A stretch of DNA of 7,061 nucleotides. Origin: Brevundimonas sp. UBA986 (GTDB taxonomy: Bacteria; Pseudomonadota; Alphaproteobacteria; Caulobacterales; Caulobacteraceae). Within the stretch, counting starts at the first letter, position 1; the number at the start of each line of letters is the position of its first letter. Of this stretch, positions 1 to 4,827 are shown piece after piece. The position numbers and the translations under genes were made by a program. The stretch spans positions 1-7,061 of the forward strand of contig DBBK01000233.1 of the NCBI GenBank assembly GCA_002292165.1, given 5' to 3'. Below the pieces are notes generated by a model. It was given only the letters and a program-made list of their open reading frames with translations, was not told the DNA's origin and ran no database searches.

Positions 1-358
1 GACGCGCCAGGATATCTCGGCGCAACAGGCCGAAGCCCTCAACGACACGATCAAGGACATCATCGTCGCCGGCGGCGGCACCGTGGCCAAGATCGAATAC
101 TGGGGCCTGCGCAACCTGACCTACCGGGTCAAGAAGAACCGCAAGGCGCACTATTCCCTGCTCGCCATCGACACGCCTCCGGCCGCCATGGCCGAAGTCG
201 AGCGTCAGCTGGGCATCAACGAAGACGTGCTGCGCTGGCTGACCGTCCGCGTCGAGGAACTCGACCTGGAACTGTCGCCGCTGCTGGCCCGCCGTGAACG
301 CGAGCGTGAACGCGATCGCGACCGTCCCGCGCGTGAAGACGCCGCGGTCGAAGCGTAA
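1..358 (+). CDS. rpsF: 30S ribosomal protein bS6, 5' end outside the window
   Basis: This is the C-terminal part of ribosomal protein bS6, which binds with bS18 to the central domain of 16S rRNA in the 30S platform. The reading frame is open from position 2 to the TAA at 356-358, so the true start lies upstream; the GTG at 83 is internal and not the start. The visible 118 residues begin TRQDISAQQAEAL and contain the S6 core IEYWGLRNLTYRVKKNRKAHY, followed by the β-strand segment with ALRWLTVRVEE-like character (DVLRWLTVRVEE). The tail is low-complexity and charged, alternating Arg with Glu/Asp before ending in VEA; such tails are common in alphaproteobacterial S6. The next gene, rpsR, starts 12 bases after the stop and its ribosome-binding site overlaps this stop codon, which points to co-transcription and coupled translation. 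Identification is firm. Confidence 0.95.
   Translation, partial: TRQDISAQQAEALNDTIKDIIVAGGGTVAKIEYWGLRNLTYRVKKNRKAHYSLLAIDTPPAAMAEVERQLGINEDVLRWLTVRVEELDLELSPLLARRERERERDRDRPAREDAAVEA
293..322 (+). repeat. Short tandem repeat coding for the Arg/Glu tail of S6
   Basis: Two adjacent 12-base units (CGTGAACGCGAG at 293-304 and CGTGAACGCGAT at 305-316) differ only at the last base. They are followed by a degenerate half unit CGCGAC. They encode RERE, RERD and RD in the rpsF frame, so the repeat keeps the frame and only changes tail length. Slippage here would give S6 length variants between strains. Confidence 0.7.
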
Positions 359-370
359 GGATCAGATCAC

Positions 371-655
371 ATGACCGATACCACCGCTCCCCGTAACGTC
401 CCGGGCACCCCCGCCGGCTCCGGCTCCGCCGGCCGCCGTCCCTTCTATCGTCGCCGCAAGGTTTGCCCGTTCTCGGGTGAAGGCGCGCCGAAGATCGACT
501 ACAAGGATGTGAAGCTGCTGCAGCGTTACATCTCCGAACGCGGCAAGATCGTGCCCTCGCGCATCACCGCCGTTTCCCAGATCAAGCAACGCGAACTGGC
601 CAAGGCCATCAAGCGCGCCCGCTATCTGGCCCTCCTGCCTTATGTGGTGAAGTAA
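371..655 (+). CDS. rpsR: 30S ribosomal protein bS18
   Basis: This encodes bS18, the partner of bS6 on the platform of the 30S subunit. The 94-residue product has an N-terminal extension of about 25 residues rich in Pro, Gly, Ser and Thr, then the conserved block RRRKVCPFSG (Cys32), the segment KIDYKDVKLLQRYISERGKI, the motif VPSRITAV, and the C-terminal helix QIKQRELAKAIKRARYLALLPYV, all typical of S18. The length is slightly above the 75-90 residues usual for the family because of the N-terminal extension. The ATG at 371 is preceded by AAGGA at 357-361, nine bases upstream and overlapping the rpsF stop codon. rplI starts one base after its stop, so the three genes form a tight operon. Confidence 0.98.
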   Translation: MTDTTAPRNVPGTPAGSGSAGRRPFYRRRKVCPFSGEGAPKIDYKDVKLLQRYISERGKIVPSRITAVSQIKQRELAKAIKRARYLALLPYVVK

Positions 656-656
656 G

Positions 657-1241
657 ATGAAGGTCGTTCTGCTGGAACGCGTCGAGAACCTCGGCGCCAT
701 CGGCGACGTCGTCACTGTCAAGGACGGCTTCGCCCGCAACTTCCTCCTGCCCCGCGACAAGGCGCTGCGCGCCACGTCGAAGAACCTGGAGAAGTTCGAA
801 CTCGACCGCGTCGCCATCGAGGCGCGCAACGAGAAGAACAAGGACGCGGCCCAGAAGGTCGCCGACAAGATCGACGGTCAGTTCTACGTGATGATCCGTT
901 CGGCCGGTGAAACCGGTCAGCTGTACGGATCGGTCGCCGGCCGCGACGTCGCCGAAGCCGTTCAGGCTGAAGGCGGCAAGGTCGAGCGCTCGCAGGTCGT
1001 GCTCAACACCGCGATCAAGTCCCTGGGCGTTCACGAGGTGCTGGTTCGCCTGCACCCCGAGGTCTCGGCCACGGTCAAGATCAACATCGCCCGCTCGGCC
1101 GAAGAAGCCGAACGTCAGGCGAAGGGCGAGGACGTGATCAAGTCGGCCTACGACGAAGATCGCGAACTGGCCGCTGAACAGGCCCGCGACATGGTCGAGG
1201 GCGGCGCCGGCCAACAGGACGGTCTCGGCTCCGAAGCCTGA
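657..1241 (+). CDS. rplI: 50S ribosomal protein bL9 with long C-terminal tail
   Basis: This encodes bL9, an elongated protein that binds 23S rRNA at the base of the L1 stalk and helps keep the reading frame. Residues 1-50 form the N-terminal rRNA-binding domain, with VENLGAIGDVVTVKDGFARNFLLP matching the L9 signature (read as residues 9-32). A long charged connecting helix follows (about 45-78), then the C-terminal domain with GQLYGSVAGRDVAEAV and LGVHEVLVRLHPEVSATVKINI. The protein is 194 residues, against about 149 in E. coli; the extra part is an acidic tail after about residue 150, ending GQQDGLGSEA. Start ATG 657 lies one base after the rpsR stop, with a weak GGTGA at 646-650 inside rpsR, so translational coupling is likely. 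A strong terminator follows. Confidence 0.98.
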   Translation: MKVVLLERVENLGAIGDVVTVKDGFARNFLLPRDKALRATSKNLEKFELDRVAIEARNEKNKDAAQKVADKIDGQFYVMIRSAGETGQLYGSVAGRDVAEAVQAEGGKVERSQVVLNTAIKSLGVHEVLVRLHPEVSATVKINIARSAEEAERQAKGEDVIKSAYDEDRELAAEQARDMVEGGAGQQDGLGSEA

Positions 1242-1264
1242 GACCGGACCAGGGTCCAATGATC

Positions 1265-1296
1265 AAGGGGCGCGTCCAACGGACGCGCCCCTTTTT
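1265..1296 (+). terminator. Intrinsic terminator of the rpsF-rpsR-rplI operon
   Basis: A 13-base-pair perfect stem (AAGGGGCGCGTCC at 1265-1277 with GGACGCGCCCCTT at 1281-1293) closes on the three-base loop AAC, and the T run spans 1292-1296. It begins 23 bases after the rplI stop. Read on the opposite strand the hairpin is followed by TTGATC rather than a T run, so it looks efficient only for the + strand. The convergent receptor gene therefore has no equally clear terminator of its own before rplI. Confidence 0.93.
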
Positions 1297-1332
1297 CATG
1301 CCCGTTGCATCGGGGCAGGTCGTCTCAAGCGA

Positions 1333-3981
1333 TCAATATTTGATGCCGAGGCGCGCAAACCAGAAGCCGCCGTTCATGCCGAACGGTCCGCCCGAACGCG
1401 GGTAGATCTGACCGTCGGCGGTGCTGCCGGTCAGGGCATAGATCGGGTTCGCCGTGGTCGGGGCGATCTTGTCCGGATATTCGTCGAACAGATTGTTGGC
1501 CCCCACGGTGACCGTATAGCTCTCGGCGAACGTATAGCTGACGTCGAAGTCGGCCGTGACCTTGTCTCCGAACTTCTGGCCCGGATAGTCCTGCTCGCTG
1601 AGCCAGCTCGAGTAGTAGTTGGCCCGGCCGTTGATCGTGAAGCCCGCGACCTGGTAGTTCGCCGCCAGATTCAGACGGTGTTTGGGCGTCAGGTTTTCGA
1701 TGTCCACGATCCGCGCCGCATCGATCGTCCCCGCCACGGCCCGGGTAACCTCGCTCTTGTTGTAGCTGTAGGCCAGGGTCAGGTTCAGCGGGTAGGCCAG
1801 CAGTTCGGTGCGATAGCTGGCCACCGCGTCGATGCCCTTCGTTGATGTGTCGAAGCCGTTGGTGAAATACTGAACGGCGCCGTCCACGCCGACGGCGGCG
1901 AGTGCAGGCTGGGCCACGATGTCGGCGGCGGTGACCGTATAGGACTGGCTGATGCCGATCCGGTCGTTCACGTCGATCTGGTAGGCGTCGACGGTCAGGG
2001 TCAGTTGCGGGATCGGCGTGAAGATGAAGCCGGCGCCGTAGTTGGTCGATTCCTCCGGGCTCAGCGAGGCGGCGCCATAGTATTGGGCGATGGCGCTGGT
2101 CACCGGATAGGTGCCGATCTGAACCTGGTTCCCGGCGACGAAGGTGGTGGTCAGGATCTCGGTGTTGTTCTGACCGGGCGACGGAGCATGGAAGCCGGTG
2201 CCGAAGGTGCCGCGGATCGAGAACATGTCGGTGACGTGGTACAAGGCATTGATCTTGCCCACGAAAGTTCCGCCGAACGTGTCGTAGTCTTCGTACCGTC
2301 CGGCGATGCCGACGGTGAAGTCTTCGGTCACATCCGTCTCGGCCCCGACATAGACACCGTAGTTGGTCTGGGACGTGGTCTTGGCCGAAGCGGGGCTGGT
2401 GCCGCCGTAACCGCTGGCGCCCGGCGATTGGGACGCGGTGCCGTCGGCGACATAGACGCCCGGCGCGACCAGGCGATACAGGGCCTGGGACGCATAGGGG
2501 CCGACGCCATAGGACTGCTCGTCGCCGGCGCCCTGTTCGTACTCTTCACGCCGGTATTCGGCGCCGCCCGAGAAGGTGATCGGGCTGGCGAAGCCGACCT
2601 CGAGCGGATAGGTCAGATCCAGGTTCAGCACCGCCTCGCGTTGGGTCAGCTTGCCGAAGTGGAACGACGTCTGGCTCAGCGGGCCATAGGAGGCGTTCAG
2701 CGACTGGGTCATCGCCAGGTCGAGCGAGTTCTCCGCCAGCGTCGCCGACAGATCGTAGGTCAGGCCGCTGTCAGCGACGCCCTTGGTCCCCAGTGTGCCG
2801 TAGGCCTGATCGACCACGCCCTGGAACCGCGGCGTGAAGCCGGCCGGATAGATCGAGGTGAAGCTGAAGGTATTGCTGTCCCGCACGAAGCCGCCGGCCG
2901 GGCAGGTCGCGTTCCCAGTCGGGCACCGCGTCAGGAAGATGGTGTTGAAGGACCCGTTGCGGCCCGGCGAGCCGGTCGCTGGCACGCCCGTGCCATTGTC
3001 GATCGCCAGGGGCGTCGGCGCCGAAATCGGCGAGCGATAGTTGAAGCTCTGGTCCGCCTCCCGGTGGCCGACATTCACAGTGAGGTAGAGGCTGCTGCTG
3101 TCAGTCAGGTCATAGGCGGAGTTCAAAAGCAGTTTGTAGCCGTTGGTCGGCGAGGTGCCCCAGATCTGGACCGGGTCCGGATAGTTGGGCAGCTGATTGG
3201 CCAGGGACGGATTGTTGGCCGCGAACACCGCCGCGATCGGCCGGGTGGCGCCCCGGCTGGTCTGGCCATCGTCGAAATACTCGCCTGAAATATTGACGAA
3301 GCCGGAGCCCCACAGGCTGAACCCGGCGTTACCGGCGATCTGATAGCTCTCGCCGTCGCCGGCGTAGGTCTGGCCGTATCGGGTCTGGATCTCGAAGCCG
3401 CTGTCGTTCTGTCGCAGGCCGTAGTTGATCACGCCGGCAATGGCGTCGGAGCCGTATTGAGCCGTCGCGCCCTCACGCAGGATCTGCATGTTTCCGATGC
3501 CGATGGTCGGAATCATCGAGATGTCGGGGCCCTGCGAGCCCAGCGACAGCGCCGTATCGCCGCCGCCGACAACCTGGACCAGGGCCGAGCGGTTGTATCG
3601 CTTGCCGTTGACCATCACCAGGATCTGGTCGCCCGCGAGACCGCGCAGCGCGGGTGCGCGTACGAAGGTCGAGGCGTCGGAAATAGTGTTCTGCGGCACA
3701 TAGAAGGACGGGACGAGGTTCTTGACCACGTCCAGCATGTCGGCGGCCGGCTGGCCGTTGAGTTCCTCGGCGCCGATGACGTCCACAGGGGACGCCGAGT
3801 CCGCCACCGAACGGTCGGTTCGTCGCGTCCCGATGACGACAACGTCATCGACTGCGGTCTGTTCTTCCGTCGGACTTGGCGCCGTCTGGGCCAATGCCGG
3901 TTGCGCCAGAAGCAGGGCGGCGAGCGCACTGCCGGCGGCAAGCATAGTTTTAGGCGATACCTTTTTGTCGTTCATGCGCAT
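1333..3981 (-). CDS. TonB-dependent outer-membrane receptor
   Basis: This encodes an 882-residue TonB-dependent receptor, a 22-strand outer-membrane β-barrel with an N-terminal plug that takes up a ligand using energy passed by TonB-ExbB-ExbD. The substrate cannot be told from sequence; siderophores, other metal complexes, vitamins, sugars or peptides are all possible. The frame stays open far upstream, but the start at 3981 (MRMNDKK) is chosen because it gives a good signal peptide: Lys-rich n-region, hydrophobic AALLL stretch, cleavage after QPALA near residue 31. GGGA lies seven bases before this ATG; the ATG at 3975 is an alternative. A TonB-box-like VDDVVVIGT lies at 44-52. The plug covers about 58-190, with ILVMVNGKRYNRSALV (120-135) and REGATAQYGSDAIAGVIN (169-186). 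Cys353 and Cys360 sit close together, probably in an extracellular loop. Near the C-terminus are GANNLFDEYPD and the final barrel strand GGFWFARLGIKY, with the terminal aromatic used by the BAM machinery. The gene looks intact. It lies on the opposite strand to all its neighbours. Confidence 0.95.
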   Translation of the reverse strand: MRMNDKKVSPKTMLAAGSALAALLLAQPALAQTAPSPTEEQTAVDDVVVIGTRRTDRSVADSASPVDVIGAEELNGQPAADMLDVVKNLVPSFYVPQNTISDASTFVRAPALRGLAGDQILVMVNGKRYNRSALVQVVGGGDTALSLGSQGPDISMIPTIGIGNMQILREGATAQYGSDAIAGVINYGLRQNDSGFEIQTRYGQTYAGDGESYQIAGNAGFSLWGSGFVNISGEYFDDGQTSRGATRPIAAVFAANNPSLANQLPNYPDPVQIWGTSPTNGYKLLLNSAYDLTDSSSLYLTVNVGHREADQSFNYRSPISAPTPLAIDNGTGVPATGSPGRNGSFNTIFLTRCPTGNATCPAGGFVRDSNTFSFTSIYPAGFTPRFQGVVDQAYGTLGTKGVADSGLTYDLSATLAENSLDLAMTQSLNASYGPLSQTSFHFGKLTQREAVLNLDLTYPLEVGFASPITFSGGAEYRREEYEQGAGDEQSYGVGPYASQALYRLVAPGVYVADGTASQSPGASGYGGTSPASAKTTSQTNYGVYVGAETDVTEDFTVGIAGRYEDYDTFGGTFVGKINALYHVTDMFSIRGTFGTGFHAPSPGQNNTEILTTTFVAGNQVQIGTYPVTSAIAQYYGAASLSPEESTNYGAGFIFTPIPQLTLTVDAYQIDVNDRIGISQSYTVTAADIVAQPALAAVGVDGAVQYFTNGFDTSTKGIDAVASYRTELLAYPLNLTLAYSYNKSEVTRAVAGTIDAARIVDIENLTPKHRLNLAANYQVAGFTINGRANYYSSWLSEQDYPGQKFGDKVTADFDVSYTFAESYTVTVGANNLFDEYPDKIAPTTANPIYALTGSTADGQIYPRSGGPFGMNGGFWFARLGIKY

Positions 3982-4114
3982 TGGAAGATCCCATCGTGTT
4001 GAACCGAAAAGACTTCCTGCGGCGTCCCCTCCCAAAGACAGGGGTATCCTTAACCAACACACGCGGAATGATAGTCCGTCCCCGTGCAATTCGCCGTTCT
4101 GTTGCCGAAGCGTC

Positions 4115-4122
4115 ACTATAAC
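4115..4122 (+). promoter_or_regulatory. Possible -10 element for the small secreted protein gene
   Basis: ACTATAAC matches the published Caulobacter housekeeping -10 consensus GCTANAWC at seven of eight positions. The matching -35 is poor: no TTGACG-like sequence lies at the expected 10-14 base spacing, and TTGCCG at 4102-4107 is too near. If used, it would give a leader of about 160 bases before the ATG at 4288. This is a weak call from pattern only. Confidence 0.25.
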
Positions 4123-4136
4123 GTCGATAGATCGAC
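4123..4136. promoter_or_regulatory. Perfect inverted repeat, candidate operator
   Basis: GTCGAT-AG-ATCGAC is a perfect 6-2-6 inverted repeat. It directly follows the -10-like ACTATAAC, so a protein bound here could block initiation towards the + strand gene, and it lies 142 bases upstream of the receptor start. Dimeric repressors often bind repeats of this size. No cognate regulator gene is in the window and the sequence does not match an operator I recognise, such as a Fur or Zur box. Confidence 0.35.
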
Positions 4137-4272
4137 CCATTTCGGACACAAGTGCGACAGGTCCGGGGTCGGCGGCGCGTGGGCCCTTTCCGCCCGCGCC
4201 TCTCGAGCCCGCAATCGCGGCCGGTCGCCATTCTTCCGCCCCGGATGTCCGCTCAAGCTTGGCCTTCACATC

Positions 4273-4277
4273 GGAGG
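4273..4277 (+). promoter_or_regulatory. Ribosome-binding site that fixes the start of the small secreted protein
   Basis: GGAGG lies ten bases before the ATG at 4288. The reading frame extends open further upstream, to a GTG at 4084, so this site together with the signal peptide that begins at 4288 decides the start. Confidence 0.8.
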
Positions 4278-4287
4278 GGTCCGACAT

Positions 4288-4659
4288 ATGAAGCGCATCG
4301 CCCTGGCCACCCTCGCGGTCGCCGTCAGCCTGATCGCTACGGCCGCCAGCGCCATGACGGTTCAGGAGTTTCTGAACACCGCCAGCCACATCCCCCAGAA
4401 CCCGACCGCCCTGCTGCGCTCCGACACCCGCCGGCTGATGAACGAGTTCAGGGATGGCATGCGGACCGTGCGCGCCGAACAGACCGCCGCGCGCGCCGCC
4501 GGCCGCCGACCGGCCACGTGCATGCCGGACAAGGTCAGCTTCTCCCCCAACGACATCCTCGGCCGCTTCAACGCCATCCCGGCCGCGCGTCGCAGCCAGA
4601 TCACCGTGACCCAGGCCCTGCGCGAATGGATGGCCGAACGCTACCCCTGTCCTGCATAG
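4288..4659 (+). CDS. Small secreted protein, Rap1a/Tai-like
   Basis: This encodes a 123-residue exported protein. Residues 1-22 form a clear signal peptide (MKR, hydrophobic core, cleavage after AASA), giving a mature periplasmic or secreted protein of about 101 residues. The mature part begins MTVQEFLNTASHIPQNP, then has a basic, Ala/Arg-rich middle (about 44-75). The C-terminal half carries CMPDKVSFSPNDILGRF (Cys78), IPAARRSQITVTQALREWM and the ending RYPCPA (Cys121). The order Cys-x-Pro ... helix ... Ala-Leu ... PC-P near the end resembles the Rap1a/Tai family, first known as immunity proteins to type VI amidase effectors but also widespread as stand-alone periplasmic proteins. The two cysteines could form a disulfide. 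No type VI effector is visible nearby, so an immunity role is not supported. The assignment to the family is from memory of the pattern and needs a profile search; that the gene is real is well supported by its start signals and signal peptide. Confidence 0.85.
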   Translation: MKRIALATLAVAVSLIATAASAMTVQEFLNTASHIPQNPTALLRSDTRRLMNEFRDGMRTVRAEQTAARAAGRRPATCMPDKVSFSPNDILGRFNAIPAARRSQITVTQALREWMAERYPCPA

Positions 4660-4684
4660 GGGCCGACATAAGGGCTCGCCCCTA
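4657..4684 (+). repeat. Hairpin just after the small secreted protein gene
   Basis: TAGGGGC at 4657-4663, which includes the TAG stop codon, pairs with GCCCCTA at 4678-4684 around a 14-base loop. CCCCT at 4644-4648, inside the gene, can pair instead with AGGGG at 4658-4662, so two structures compete. No T run follows (CGCAAAAC comes next), so this is not a standard intrinsic terminator. It may protect the 3' end or do nothing. Confidence 0.4.
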
Positions 4685-4803
4685 CGCAAAACTTCCCCTC
4701 CGGAAAGTTCCGTTCGCTGACGGGATTGGACATTTTCACCCTGTCCCCAGAAGCCCTCGTTTTGTCCACGGATGCGGGTACGGCCGAGCATGTCGTAGGG
4801 GCG
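4677..4803. repeat. 10-base inverted repeat flanking the dnaB leader region
   Basis: CGCCCCTACG at 4677-4686 is the exact reverse complement of CGTAGGGGCG at 4794-4803, with 107 bases between them. The span covers most of the non-coding stretch before dnaB. The first arm overlaps the hairpin after the upstream gene, so in a read-through transcript the arms could pair in alternative ways. Chance in GC-rich DNA is not excluded. Confidence 0.4.
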
Positions 4804-4816
4804 TGCGACGGGTAGA

Positions 4817-4826
4817 GCGTTAACGC
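4817..4826. promoter_or_regulatory. Perfect palindrome directly before the dnaB start codon
   Basis: GCGTTAACGC is a perfect 10-base palindrome that ends one base before the dnaB ATG and occupies much of the place where a Shine-Dalgarno sequence would lie. Its centre contains TTAAC, as in CtrA half-sites of Caulobacterales, but a full TTAA-N7-TTAA site is absent. The only ribosome-binding candidate is the weak GGGTAGAG at 4810-4817. Confidence 0.4.
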
Positions 4827-4827
4827 A

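Larger units (their letters stand above)
3982..4287. promoter_or_regulatory. Divergent intergenic region between the receptor and the small secreted protein
   Basis: This 306-base gap must hold the promoters of both divergent genes. Frames are open across parts of it on both strands, as expected in GC-rich DNA, but none has a convincing start and none resembles a known protein. It is locally more AT-rich between about 4045 and 4140 than nearby coding DNA. That part contains a TTAACCA at 4050-4056 (resembling a CtrA half-site, weak evidence), a -10-like element and a perfect 6-2-6 inverted repeat, listed separately. I see no riboswitch or RNA gene. No convincing -35/-10 pair was found for the receptor; the best - strand elements, TTGCAC (4089-4084) and TATCAT (4073-4068), are too close together. 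Confidence 0.6.
4660..4827 (+). promoter_or_regulatory. Upstream region of dnaB
   Basis: This 168-base non-coding stretch probably holds the dnaB-alr promoter. Visible elements are a TTGGAC at 4726-4731 that could be a -35, with no good -10 at the usual distance; a small hairpin GGACA/TGTCC (4728-4732 with 4742-4746); TTGTCCACG at 4762-4770, which matches the DnaA box TTATCCACA at seven of nine positions; and the palindrome GCGTTAACGC at 4817-4826. None of these is conclusive alone. Confidence 0.45.

Noticed and set aside
296..311. GAAC...GAAC direct repeat resembling the alphaproteobacterial LexA box.
   Set aside because: The spacing is eight bases instead of seven and it lies within the repetitive S6 tail coding sequence.
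609..1259. Open frame on the - strand opposite rplI.
   Set aside because: It mirrors the rplI coding strand, runs through the operon end, and shows no domain or start signal.
1299..1317. Small stem TGCCC/GGGCA considered as a receptor terminator.
   Set aside because: Only five base pairs with a nine-base loop; although A residues on the + strand side do give some T on the - strand none forms a run directly after the stem, so it is too weak to call.
2005..3288. A 427-codon open frame on the + strand, antisense to the receptor.
   Set aside because: Its product is a low-complexity Arg/Gly/Ala-rich translation with no recognisable domain, and it lies fully within the receptor coding sequence. 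Long antisense frames are expected at this GC content.
4068..4089. TTGCAC and TATCAT on the - strand as a promoter for the receptor.
   Set aside because: The spacer is only ten bases, too short for a standard promoter, and the elements do not fit the Caulobacter consensus.
3982..4791. Open frame extending the receptor by 270 codons upstream on the - strand.
   Set aside because: The signal peptide starts at 3981, and the extension has no membrane or domain features and runs antisense through the well-supported small secreted gene. It is a GC-rich open frame.
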